Source: Chloroflexota bacterium (GTDB taxonomy: Bacteria; Chloroflexota; Anaerolineae; Anaerolineales; E44-bin32). From it: a DNA stretch of 53,929 nucleotides. The translations under genes and the position numbers were made by a program. Positions 1-7,786 of this stretch are shown here, in pieces (within the stretch, counting starts at the first letter, position 1; every line of letters starts with the position of its first letter). The stretch is taken from contig JADFRG010000019.1 in NCBI GenBank assembly GCA_022561385.1, positions 1 to 53,929 of the forward strand, in the 5' to 3' direction. The notes below the pieces were generated by a model that was not told the origin of the DNA, did no database searches, and saw nothing but the letters and a program-made list of their open reading frames with translations.

Positions 1-54
1 ATATTTGCGGGCGATGCGATTTGCCGTGGTCTTGTGCGGTCTGCTTTCGGGCAT
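1..54 (-). CDS. Hypothetical protein, N-terminal fragment (runs off the window)
   Basis: On the minus strand an ATG at 54-52 follows a strong Shine-Dalgarno AAGGAGGTGAAC. The frame reads MPESRPHKTTANRIARKY and continues beyond base 1, so only 18 residues are visible. The start is basic and unlike a signal peptide. Family not assigned. It lies downstream of the attC-like repeat at 104-192 in the same orientation as the next three genes, so it would be the next member of that array. The ribosome binding site makes it a real start; the product is unknown. Confidence 0.6.
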   Translation of the reverse strand, partial: MPESRPHKTTANRIARKY

Positions 55-103
55 GTTCACCTCCTTGTGAATTGAGAACCATTCGAACACTTATTTCGGC
101 GAC

Positions 104-192
104 GCATAACGGCTGCGAGCTGAGCGGCGCAGCAAATCTACTTTATCCTCACTGTTCGCCGAGGCTACGTCCGCTCCTGCGAGTGGTCAGGC
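104..192 (-). repeat. attC-like imperfect palindromic repeat, copy A
   Basis: An 89-bp element whose arms (104-141 and 161-192) match copy B at 998-1087 while the 19-base centre differs. On the minus strand it opens with GCCTGAC and closes with GTTATGC, each one mismatch from the integron attC boxes RYYYAAC and GTTRRRY. GAGCGG in the left arm can pair with CCGCTC in the right arm. The stop codon of the gene at 187-975 lies inside it, as is common for cassette genes. The spacer between inner and outer boxes is longer than in classical attC, so attC identity is likely but unproven. Confidence 0.55.
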
Positions 193-975
193 GCCCTGCT
201 TGAGCATAGCCAATATCGCTGCGCCGCCTCGGCTATTTGGGGTTAGATGAGCCGCTCGAGCTTCGGAGCTTGAGTAAATGATGACGTTCTCACTCTCGGG
301 CAAATCCCAATGTTTGGCATAGCGAGTCACAATGATAAGGACTTCTCCTTTCTTGGCCTTCGGTGCCAATACATCGTGTACGAATTGCTTGGCCAGCATT
401 GGGGAGCGGAGTTGTTTAGTGATGCGCAGGGGCACCTTAGACACAGTCGAATGGTAGGGAATAAACTCCAGTATCGCTACCTGCGCTGCAAATATGGCTA
501 GCGATTCTGTCCTCGCTATATCGAGAAAATCGGCGAGTTCACCCACGATCTTCTGGAACTTCGCATGCCAGTAGCTAAAACCTCCGTGCCACGCAAAGGC
601 AGGATCAAGGAAGATATTGCGTCCACCTGAGTGATTCCTAGAAAGATTCTGGAGTAACGCTTTCCTATATGAGGCGACTTGGTATTCACCATAGTAATCA
701 GATGGCCCCATGCCTGGGTTCAGCAGTAGAACAACGATCGATGCGGCCATCAGATCCCCAGCAAATGGCTTCGGTAACAACCCTAGATGGAATCTGCGAT
801 CTGCCGGATCGCCAAATCCCTGATCTGCAATGAAGCCCTCCCAACTTGTGTGAGTGACAGTCAAGCGGGAACTCGCGCGTGGCTCAAGCAAAATCTCATC
901 ACCAGTCAAAAGGAAAGGTGCAGCTTTTGCTTCAAACGAGGCCCATTCTGAGATAAGCGGGTGGATGTTTTTCAA
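187..975 (-). CDS. Hypothetical protein, possibly uracil-DNA-glycosylase-like fold
   Basis: 262 residues, soluble, no signal peptide or membrane segment. Two short motifs catch the eye: LLLNPGMGPSDYY around residues 83-95 and FIPYHS near 175, separated by a WHGGFSYW stretch. An NPG loop followed later by a PYHS-type motif recalls the UDG-like superfamily, but this is recognition by eye and weak. No ribosome binding site is obvious upstream of the ATG. The gene sits between two attC-like repeats and its stop codon lies within the downstream one, so it looks like the content of a mobile cassette. Function unknown. Confidence 0.6.
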   Translation of the reverse strand: MKNIHPLISEWASFEAKAAPFLLTGDEILLEPRASSRLTVTHTSWEGFIADQGFGDPADRRFHLGLLPKPFAGDLMAASIVVLLLNPGMGPSDYYGEYQVASYRKALLQNLSRNHSGGRNIFLDPAFAWHGGFSYWHAKFQKIVGELADFLDIARTESLAIFAAQVAILEFIPYHSTVSKVPLRITKQLRSPMLAKQFVHDVLAPKAKKGEVLIIVTRYAKHWDLPESENVIIYSSSEARAAHLTPNSRGGAAILAMLKQGA

Positions 976-997
976 TCTTCTCTAGATACTGATTCTT

Positions 998-1087
998 GCC
1001 TAACAGCTGCGGGCCGAGCGGCCCGGCAAATCCACGAATGTGATGACCGCCCGCTGAGGCTACGTCCGCTCCAGCGACGGGTCAGAT
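998..1087 (-). repeat. attC-like imperfect palindromic repeat, copy B
   Basis: A 90-bp element. Read on the minus strand it begins ATCTGAC (one mismatch to RYYYAAC) and ends GTTAGGC, a perfect GTTRRRY core box. The arms (998-1035, 1056-1087) match copy A with about 12 differences over 70 positions, including the shared block GAGGCTACGTCCGCTCC, while the central 20 bases are unrelated. Conserved arms with a variable centre are the hallmark of attC sites. It starts 5 bp after the stop codon of the gene at 1093-2304, in the orientation expected for a cassette 3' end. Confidence 0.6.
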
Positions 1088-1092
1088 TGACG

Positions 1093-2304
1093 CTATACCA
1101 GACTTGCCAGAGCTCGGTCTATCCTCTCCCTTAGCCAGAGGGAGCCGGCATAGAACATTGTGTAGTCGCTATCGTCGACCGGTCTAGCGTGGGCTACAGG
1201 GTCTCGTACGTTTATTACCCATATGAAACAGGCCTCGAGCTCCGTCCGATTACCGAAGATGGGCTCGAAGCTTTCTCGCCAATTATCCGACCTACTGATT
1301 ATCTTCAAGTAATCACCGACATTCGCAAAATAGATGGGATGCAGTGATGGGCGGTGTGGCTGCTCCTTTCTTTCCTTGCGCTCCCTGCAATCATTTCTGA
1401 CATCCTGCGGAACATTCCGTTTCCACCACTTAGGCCCGTGTTCTTCGTTCATTACCCCGGATATCAGGTCTCTTAGTGATTCCTCGAGGCTGCTCAACGT
1501 GTCAAAGGCATCCACCCGACGGCTGTGTTCTGTCTCCTCCTCGGCCACTTCCCAATTCTCCAAGTCGAGGGGTTTTATGAAAGGTATGGGGTAGGTTGGA
1601 CTGTGTAGGAGAGCAGAATTCAGCCCGGATGATATTAAGGCTAACGAGAGGAGCGGCTCGGTCGGAAGTGATTTCGCTATCTCCGACGTCATTTCCGCAA
1701 GGGATTTACCAACACCGAACTGCTCGTAGGCACTCTTGATGGGTTGAATTGACTGCCGAAGATCATCCGCAAGGAGCCGTGGAGCGGAAATACGGTAGCT
1801 AAGGGCAGCCATCTTCCCAAGGGAGTCCAGGAACGGCTGAATGGCGCTTGAGGCGATATTAGCCACCACAGGTACAGTGGCTTGCTTCATGATCTCACTG
1901 AGTTGGGATTGCAGGGGAGCCGCTATGGTTTCCAGAGCGGTAGAAACAGATCTGTTCAGCCTCTGAACATGCTTCTCCCGGCTGCGACGATGGGCCCTAA
2001 AGAGCCTTTGACGAGGTGAGGAAACCTCTGTGAGCTCAGCAAAGTCATCTGAGGCACCAAGATACTCGGCGGCAAGCCGACATAGGGTTTCGATTGCCTC
2101 CGGGTCGAGTTTCTCAACATCTTCTGACGAGAGCTCAGGGTCCAGAAGCATTGCGGAGATCACCAGGCTTGAGAATTGCTGGGGCCTATCGGCTTCAGAT
2201 ACATCTCGCGACTGTTCTTCAATATCAACAAGCACGCCGAACGTTATCGGCTGTAAGAGAGCCTCTCCAAGCGTGGGAACTAGAACCCGTCGAGATCTAG
2301 TCAT
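1093..2304 (-). CDS. HEPN-domain protein, Swt1-like (putative RNase/defence protein)
   Basis: 403 residues from ATG at 2304, preceded by a G-rich GGGGGC motif; a TTG 12 bases upstream is possible. The C-terminal ~120 residues contain a WW pair, a block LHPIYFANVGDYLKII, a tryptophan, and RDPVAH (R367 to H372). RxxxxH near the end of an alpha-helical domain is the catalytic signature of HEPN ribonucleases, and the layout recalls the Swt1-type HEPN group. The N-terminal two thirds are helical and not recognised; there is no signal peptide. HEPN proteins often act in defence or toxin systems; the position between attC-like repeats fits that. The role is inferred. Confidence 0.55.
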   Translation of the reverse strand: MTRSRRVLVPTLGEALLQPITFGVLVDIEEQSRDVSEADRPQQFSSLVISAMLLDPELSSEDVEKLDPEAIETLCRLAAEYLGASDDFAELTEVSSPRQRLFRAHRRSREKHVQRLNRSVSTALETIAAPLQSQLSEIMKQATVPVVANIASSAIQPFLDSLGKMAALSYRISAPRLLADDLRQSIQPIKSAYEQFGVGKSLAEMTSEIAKSLPTEPLLSLALISSGLNSALLHSPTYPIPFIKPLDLENWEVAEEETEHSRRVDAFDTLSSLEESLRDLISGVMNEEHGPKWWKRNVPQDVRNDCRERKERKEQPHRPSLHPIYFANVGDYLKIISRSDNWRESFEPIFGNRTELEACFIWVINVRDPVAHARPVDDSDYTMFYAGSLWLRERIDRALASLV

Positions 2305-2356
2305 TGTTGCCCCCAAGAAGCATCAAACGACCGTCGCGAGAGAAACACAGCTTCCA

Positions 2357-2429
2357 TTTTAACGGCTGCGAGCGGGATTATGCCGAAATGACATACGCTC
2401 CGGCTATCACCCAGCCATCTCGGTCACCT
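2357..2429 (-). repeat. Degenerate attC-like repeat, copy C, in a 177-bp intergenic gap
   Basis: The block TAACGGCTGCGAGC at 2360-2373 is identical to 107-120 of copy A. On the minus strand it ends in GTTAAAA, one mismatch from GTTRRRY, and a possible opposite box AGGTGAC lies at 2429-2423. The conserved right-arm block of copies A and B is absent, so this is a decayed or different site. It separates the HEPN gene from the membrane-protein gene. The rest of 2317-2493 shows a run of T (2452-2459) but nothing else recognisable. Confidence 0.35.
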
Positions 2430-2493
2430 GAACCGGGGCATTTGGGTCTCTTTTTTTTGCGAATATTGGTAGGCGAAGTACTAGACTTCCGAC

Positions 2494-3708
2494 CTACTCA
2501 CTTTCGGAACGTCTGGGGGTGATGCGTGCGAGCCCAATAGCGCCCAGTACGCTTGTGGGGATAACAATTATCGCGAATGTATCTGCGGAGATTGCCACGG
2601 AATTATTGATAATGAGCAATACACTTGTAGTCAGTACCAAGATCATAAGAAACCACACTGTAAATCTTACGAATATATAACTAACATACATGCCGGCCGT
2701 CCTGTGAAGAATGTTCGGGCGCTGAATCTCGTCCTTCGCTTCCAGTTTGCGAGATGGAGCGTACTCGGTTAGTTCATCGATCTGTGAGACGAACGTCGAC
2801 AGCACTTCTTCACCCTCACTCTGAAGAACATTCAAATCCGTTGTCGACATATGGGTTTCGTGTTCAGGCAAGAATGCGTACGAAAACTTGGCCATATTTT
2901 CGAGGATGCTAAGTACAGCAGGAAGTTCCTCTTGATCTCGCAGCCTCTGTGGGATTTTCCTGGGGAGAGTCGTGAAGGCCCTCAGAATTGCCCTGAGCTC
3001 GGGTTCGAGCCTGAACCAGGAATATCTATCGAACGTCCTGAGGAAATCAAGCGCAATTGAGATCTGGGGCGTCAAGCTGCCGGCAAAGCGGCCAAGGCCG
3101 AGGGATGGGTGCATGCGTACGGTGTACTGCAACGCCACCTCGTCCCCCTCTTCAATAGGAAGACCTCTGACCGTGTCCTCCAAATCCTGCCCGGCAAGGA
3201 TAGCTTGCCGCGAAATAATCGTGTTAGTGGATATTAGGCTTTGGACTGCCAAGCGGGCATTCTCAACGTGCTGGTCCAGGTAGCTAACAAAGAAAAGCCG
3301 CAATTCGTCATATGCCTCATATAGTTTTACGAATGTGATCTGCTCTGGAGAGAGTCTCTCAGGGGGCTTGCCGAGTTTTGCAAGCCGAGTATCTACCTTG
3401 TCGTTCACCCAGATTAGGGGAAGCATAACAGCCGCTGAGATTAGACCAAGCGAAAGCCATATGAGACCAAACGATCCGATCAAGCCTGTGGTTGTGTCAA
3501 TCGGGCCTATTATTAAAGGAATTGTGTTTGAGAAGAGCATGAGCAGAATCGGCATAATGGGTACTACAGTGACTATGAAGAAAACGATGGCTACAGTCAG
3601 AATCCCGTCAAGGATTCGTTGTCGCAGCAAAGGCTTTCGATCCGCCCACGCTTCAAGACTATCGTAGACTCGCTTCAGCGATTTGTAGTGGTCATCGATC
3701 TTGTCCAT
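2494..3708 (-). CDS. Hypothetical multi-pass membrane protein
   Basis: 404 residues from an ATG with an AAAGAG motif about 5 bases upstream. There are two hydrophobic stretches near residues 33-60 and 66-100, a long soluble domain (about 105-340), then two more at about 350-375 and 380-395. This gives a four-segment topology with the central domain on one side. The central domain is helical, charged and without motifs I recognise. It is the third gene in the minus-strand accessory array and lies 65 bp upstream of a degenerate attC-like block. Function unknown. Confidence 0.65.
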   Translation of the reverse strand: MDKIDDHYKSLKRVYDSLEAWADRKPLLRQRILDGILTVAIVFFIVTVVPIMPILLMLFSNTIPLIIGPIDTTTGLIGSFGLIWLSLGLISAAVMLPLIWVNDKVDTRLAKLGKPPERLSPEQITFVKLYEAYDELRLFFVSYLDQHVENARLAVQSLISTNTIISRQAILAGQDLEDTVRGLPIEEGDEVALQYTVRMHPSLGLGRFAGSLTPQISIALDFLRTFDRYSWFRLEPELRAILRAFTTLPRKIPQRLRDQEELPAVLSILENMAKFSYAFLPEHETHMSTTDLNVLQSEGEEVLSTFVSQIDELTEYAPSRKLEAKDEIQRPNILHRTAGMYVSYIFVRFTVWFLMILVLTTSVLLIINNSVAISADTFAIIVIPTSVLGAIGLARITPRRSESE

Positions 3709-4182
3709 GAGTCTCTTTCCGCACTGCGTGAGACATTCGGTCTACTCCATCATTGGAATTCTTATTAACCGATGTGAGCTCATCGCCTGGCTCTTGCCTT
3801 CAACTTGGAATTGCATTCCGCATGATCCTCAACGAGCTTCCCAAGGTGCAGCGAGCAGGTGAGAATGCCGGTTTACTTGCAGCCCCAAATAGTCTACTCC
3901 TCTCAATAGCACCCGACAAACTAAAGGTCCTTGGCCTTGCTCAAGACACCCCAGGTTGTGTGAAGCTCTCCATTCGATCCCAACCTTGTAGGACTTGATC
4001 TGCTGCGTTGTCTGCGATCAGCGTGTAGTCTGCTACCTTTGGTTTTCCCTTTCACAACTTTATGTCAAGCTAATCTGTCTCTAGTCTTGACCGCATACCA
4101 TGAGGGTATGGATTGATTGAGACTCCACGCCATGATCAAACACGAGCTCAGTGCCGATAGGCTGAAAGGAGGTGAAAAACAG
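3709..4182. other. Gene-poor interval with one small stem-loop
   Basis: About 470 bases between divergent genes without a convincing coding frame. CATACC (4094-4099) and GGTATG (4105-4110) form a 6-bp stem with a 5-base loop, overlapping the end of a TTGACC (4087-4092) that could be a -35 element. It may be an operator for the gene starting at 4183. Nothing else is seen. Confidence 0.3.
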
Positions 4183-4485
4183 ATGGCAACGAATGATCAA
4201 AGCATCGTCAAGATTAGGACGGAAGGCGTAGCCATGCCGGTGAAGCAAAGGCGTCGTACTCAGTACACACCGTTGTACGAGGCGCTAGGAGAGGGGCAGA
4301 TTGGCAAGCCTTTCGAACTCGTTCTTGGCGAAGGGATGAAACTCGACAACGCTAGGGACAATATGCGGGTGTTTGCCGAGGAGCATTTTGAGGGGTTTGA
4401 GGTGACGATCGAGAAGGTTGAAGAGACCAACTCGGTCATCGTCCTCAAGGAAAAGCGGGGGAAGAATGGCACTAAGGGGAAGTAA
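4183..4485 (+). CDS. Small charged hypothetical protein
   Basis: 100 residues. ATG at 4183 is chosen because AAAGGAGGTG ends 8 bases before it; a longer frame from 4117 lacks such a site. The protein is rich in K, E and R and soluble, with a basic stretch VKQRRRTQYTP near residues 20-31 and a predicted alpha/beta middle part. No domain recognised. It stands alone, convergent with the fabF operon, and is followed by a stem-loop. The strong ribosome binding site suggests good expression. Confidence 0.7.
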   Translation: MATNDQSIVKIRTEGVAMPVKQRRRTQYTPLYEALGEGQIGKPFELVLGEGMKLDNARDNMRVFAEEHFEGFEVTIEKVEETNSVIVLKEKRGKNGTKGK

Positions 4486-4501
4486 GGATGCGATGCTGGG
4501 A

Positions 4502-4533
4502 GGGGCTGGTCTTCCATGAAAAGGGTCAGCCCC
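4502..4533 (+). terminator. Putative terminator stem-loop after the small charged gene
   Basis: GGGGCTG (4502-4508) pairs with CAGCCCC (4527-4533), with CTT/AAG able to extend the stem inside the loop. It lies 16 bases after the stop codon. Only a short T stretch follows, so termination may be weak. Confidence 0.4.
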
Positions 4534-4628
4534 ACCGCATTTCCCAATTCTAGGAAACGCGGATTTCCCATTCCGACGGATGAGCTAACCGCGTCCCTGG
4601 TGCCCGTTACTCTTCACGGGGCGGGATT

Positions 4629-5867
4629 TTAGCTTGAGAAGGCTTGAAAAGCTAGAACGGCATTGTGTCCCCCGAAACCAAAGGCGTTGCTGATGGTGAG
4701 ATTCACTTTGACCTGGCGGGCCTCGTTCGGGACGTAGTCGAGGTCGCACTCCGGATCAGGCGTGTGGTAGTGGATCGTGGGCGGAATAACGTCGTCGCGA
4801 ATGGCGAGGATACAGAAGATCGCTTCCAGCGCCGCGGTGGCCCCCATCATATGGCCGGTCATGGATTTAGTTGAAGAAATCGGCGTGTTATAGGCCGCAT
4901 CGCCGAAGGCCGCCTTAATTGCCCGCGTTTCGGATAGATCATTGAGCACCGTGGCCGTCCCGTGGGCACTGATGTAGTCCACTTGATCTGGAGAGACCTC
5001 CGCCATGGCCAGCGCTCCCGCGATCGCGGCTGCGCCGCCGGCTCCGTCTTCCGCAGGCGCGGTAATGTGATATGAATCCGAAGTGGAACCGTAGCCAACG
5101 AGTTCTGCCAGAATCTCGGCCCCTCTTGCACGCGCCCGTTCCAGCTCCTCCAACACCAGGACCGCCGCCCCCTCCCCCATGACCAACCCGTCTCGATTCT
5201 TGTCAAATGGTGCGGGGGTGGCCGAATAATCTTGATTTTGTCGCGACATGGCGCCCAGTCGATCGAAGCCGCTCAAACCGATCCGGCTGATTGTAGCGTC
5301 CGCCGCCCCCGCGGCAGCCACATCCACCAGACCGGCGCGGATCATCTGCGCGGCTTGACCGATCGCGTCCGAACCGGAAGCACAAGCGGAGGCCAGGGAG
5401 AAGGTCGGTCCCTTAAATCCATTTTTTATCGATACCAGCCCGGCCGCGCCATTCGCCATGAACTTTGGAATAATGAAGGGCGTGACCCTGCGTGGGCCTT
5501 GCTGGGTTAAAATCACCATTCCCTCCTCAAGGCTGAGAATTCCACCCACTGCAGAGGAAATGATCACCGACGCCCGACTGGCTTCTTCCGGCCGAAGCTC
5601 GAGGCCGGCGCTCTGGATCGCCTGCTCGGCGGCCGCAATTCCAAACTGTTGGAAACGATCGATGCGCCGAGCTTCCCGCTTCTCCATGTAGTCTTCTGGA
5701 TCGAACCCCTTGACTTCACACGCGATTTGGATCATCAAGTCATCGGTCTCGAATCGCGTGATGGGCCCCACGCCTGACACGCCCTCCACGACGTTGCCCC
5801 AGGTCTCCTCCACGGTATTGCCCAGGGGACTGATGGTCCCCATCCCAGTGACTACCACTCGCCTCAT
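4629..5867 (-). CDS. fabF: 3-oxoacyl-[acyl-carrier-protein] synthase II
   Basis: Condensing enzyme of type II fatty acid synthesis: elongates acyl-ACP with malonyl-ACP in the cytoplasm. 412 residues from the Met of MRRVVVTGMG; a start four codons earlier (5879) is possible, but the shorter one puts the catalytic residues almost where E. coli FabF has them: Cys162 in SACASGSDAIG, His302 in HGTAT, Lys334 and His339 in STKSMTGHMMGA. The glycine-rich NAFGFGGHNA is near the C-terminus. It is the last gene of the moaC operon, a few bases after thrC. The only other fatty acid gene here, fabD, is on the opposite strand at 8.6 kb. Confidence 0.95.
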   Translation of the reverse strand: MRRVVVTGMGTISPLGNTVEETWGNVVEGVSGVGPITRFETDDLMIQIACEVKGFDPEDYMEKREARRIDRFQQFGIAAAEQAIQSAGLELRPEEASRASVIISSAVGGILSLEEGMVILTQQGPRRVTPFIIPKFMANGAAGLVSIKNGFKGPTFSLASACASGSDAIGQAAQMIRAGLVDVAAAGAADATISRIGLSGFDRLGAMSRQNQDYSATPAPFDKNRDGLVMGEGAAVLVLEELERARARGAEILAELVGYGSTSDSYHITAPAEDGAGGAAAIAGALAMAEVSPDQVDYISAHGTATVLNDLSETRAIKAAFGDAAYNTPISSTKSMTGHMMGATAALEAIFCILAIRDDVIPPTIHYHTPDPECDLDYVPNEARQVKVNLTISNAFGFGGHNAVLAFQAFSS

Positions 5868-5897
5868 GCCCTGCACCATCCTTTGCCTATTATCGAT

Positions 5898-7076
5898 CTA
5901 CGCCAGGTTACCTTGCTGACTGGTGACACGCTTTTTGTCCCCGCGCCCGACTCCGACTGGCCAACTCGCGGGCCTTGTTTTGAAACCTGAACCGGTCAGC
6001 ACCGCAACCACGGGCTCAGGAAGATCGGAGCGCAATTTCTCGAGCGCCGCCCAGATGACCGCCGAGGTCGGCTCGACCAGGTAGCCACGCTGAGCCAACT
6101 CACCCAGCCCGCGTTGGATCTCTACCTCCTCCACCGCGACGAATACCCCGTTTGTCTCCTCAACTGCGCGCAGGACCGCGTCCCCGCGAACCGGCGCCAC
6201 GATTCGTATTCCCTCGGCTAGGGTCTCCTGCTCACTCACCCAGTTCAGTCGAGCGGAGCCGCCCATATACACGGCCCAGAGCGGTGCGCAAGCCTGCGCC
6301 TGCACGCCAATCAGCATGGGCATTACCTGTGTCACCCCTGCTTCGAGCAGCGCCTTGAATCCCAGGTAGGCCCCAAGCAACAACGTCCCCTGGCCCACAG
6401 GAAATATTATCGCCCCTGGGGCCCTGCCCAGGGTCTCCGCAACCTCAAAGGCCAGGGTCGCCGTGCCGGCCAGGACATGGGGCAGGTAGACGTGGCTGGC
6501 GTATACGGCACCGTTTTCGGCGGCGCGTATGGCGGCTTCCGCCGTCTCTGATCGCGATCCCGCGATGCGTACCAATTCTGCCCCGTAGGCTTCAATCTGA
6601 GCAAGCTTCGGTCCGGAGGCGTAATCGGGGACGAGCACCCGAGCTCGGATGCCGGCTCGTGCAGCGTAAGCTGCAAACGATGCGCCGGCGTTTCCAGATG
6701 AATCCTCGACCGCCCGCTCCACACCAGCCGCCTTCAGCGCCGAGACGAGCACCACCGTGCCTCGGTCCTTGAAGGACCCTGTTGGGTTGAGATGTTCGCA
6801 TTTGAAGTAGACCTGACCTTGCCCCAGTTCCTCAGATATGAGCGGCGTACCGCCCTCCCCCAGCGTGTAAAACGGCGAGTTGGGAGGCAGTGGGAACGAC
6901 TCCGAATAACGATCCAGCCCCCGCCCCGCACCTGGCGCATATCGCACGCCGTCTGCAAGGTCGAAATGCGCGCCGCAATGAGAGCACCGGTAGGGAAGCC
7001 CGTGGCCTGGATAGTCCCTCCCGCAGTTACTGCAGAGGAATGGGGGGCTCCATTCCTCCGATGGGTCGTTTGTCAT
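5898..7076 (-). CDS. thrC: Threonine synthase-like PLP enzyme with N-terminal zinc ribbon
   Basis: 392 residues, fold-type II PLP enzyme. The N-terminus has a zinc ribbon (Cys15, Cys18, Cys31, Cys34) of the kind seen in archaeal-type threonine synthases. The PLP lysine is Lys103 in NPTGSFKDRG, and SSGNAGASFAA binds the cofactor. The phosphate loop reads PVGQGTLLLG rather than the usual glycine-rich GNxGN, which leaves some doubt about the substrate. The expected reaction is O-phosphohomoserine to threonine. Its ATG overlaps the stop codon of the moaD-moaE gene (ATGA), so the two are translationally coupled although the pathways differ. Confidence 0.8.
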   Translation of the reverse strand: MTNDPSEEWSPPFLCSNCGRDYPGHGLPYRCSHCGAHFDLADGVRYAPGAGRGLDRYSESFPLPPNSPFYTLGEGGTPLISEELGQGQVYFKCEHLNPTGSFKDRGTVVLVSALKAAGVERAVEDSSGNAGASFAAYAARAGIRARVLVPDYASGPKLAQIEAYGAELVRIAGSRSETAEAAIRAAENGAVYASHVYLPHVLAGTATLAFEVAETLGRAPGAIIFPVGQGTLLLGAYLGFKALLEAGVTQVMPMLIGVQAQACAPLWAVYMGGSARLNWVSEQETLAEGIRIVAPVRGDAVLRAVEETNGVFVAVEEVEIQRGLGELAQRGYLVEPTSAVIWAALEKLRSDLPEPVVAVLTGSGFKTRPASWPVGVGRGDKKRVTSQQGNLA

Positions 7077-7783
7077 TTGGGGGATCGATCCAACACACTC
7101 GGTTGATACTTACCTTCGATCCAGGATTCCCCGTCGGGCCCGATTTCTTTCTTCCAGATGGGCACGATCTGCTTCAAGCGATCGATGCCATATCGGGCCG
7201 CCTCGAACACGCCAGAATCTCGGTGGGCGGCGCTGCAGGCGATGAGCACCGTCGGTGTCCCGGTATCGAGATGTCCCAGGCGCTGGACAATCGCGATTCC
7301 TTCGACCGCAGGCCACCGCTCTCTGATCTCGTCAGCTACCTGCCGAAGTTTCTCTTCTGCCATGTCCTCGTAGGCCTCGTACTCGAGGTAGGCGGTTTCA
7401 TGGGGGTTTGTACGCGTGGTTTTGCCCCGTACGATGCCGGTAAAGACACAAACCGCCCCCGTGGACTCGGAGGTGATGGATGCCACGATGTCGTTCAGAT
7501 CGAGGATATCGGGCGTTACTTTCAGGATTGTGGGCGGCGCACCGCCGCTTACCGGCGGGAACACGCCCACCTCGTCCCCCGCGTGGATCTGCTCTTCCAT
7601 GAAGGCAAACTCACGGTTGATTGAGAACAAGGCGGTATCGAGCGCGAGCGCGATGCGCTCCCCACGCTCCCCGAGCCTGCGCTTCAGATCGCCTATCGTT
7701 AATCCGTCGGGAACTTCAAGCTTCTCCCGCCGCTGCCCGGTGAGGTCTCGCAGGGTGGCGAAGTACAGAATGTCGATTTCCAA
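7073..7783 (-). CDS. moaX: Molybdopterin synthase, fused MoaD-MoaE
   Basis: 236 residues. Residues 1-81 are the MoaD sulfur carrier (ubiquitin fold) ending FPPVSGG; 82-236 are the MoaE catalytic subunit with RLGHLDTGTPTVLI and the lysine-bearing PIWKKE block. Together they convert cPMP to molybdopterin. In normal MoaD the Gly-Gly must be a free C-terminus to carry thiocarboxylate; here Gly80-Gly81 is internal, so cleavage after it is expected, as described for mycobacterial MoaX. Start is TTG at 7783, supported by GGAG 8 bases upstream inside the end of moaC. Middle gene of the operon. Confidence 0.9.
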   Translation of the reverse strand: MEIDILYFATLRDLTGQRREKLEVPDGLTIGDLKRRLGERGERIALALDTALFSINREFAFMEEQIHAGDEVGVFPPVSGGAPPTILKVTPDILDLNDIVASITSESTGAVCVFTGIVRGKTTRTNPHETAYLEYEAYEDMAEEKLRQVADEIRERWPAVEGIAIVQRLGHLDTGTPTVLIACSAAHRDSGVFEAARYGIDRLKQIVPIWKKEIGPDGESWIEGKYQPSVLDRSPK

Positions 7784-7786
7784 GAG

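Noticed and set aside
3753..3998. 81-codon plus-strand frame in the accessory gap
   Set aside because: No ribosome binding site; composition is not protein-like and no domain is visible.
4535..4574. Direct repeat of CGCATTTCCCAATTC-like blocks
   Set aside because: Only two imperfect copies of about 15 bases with no associated feature.
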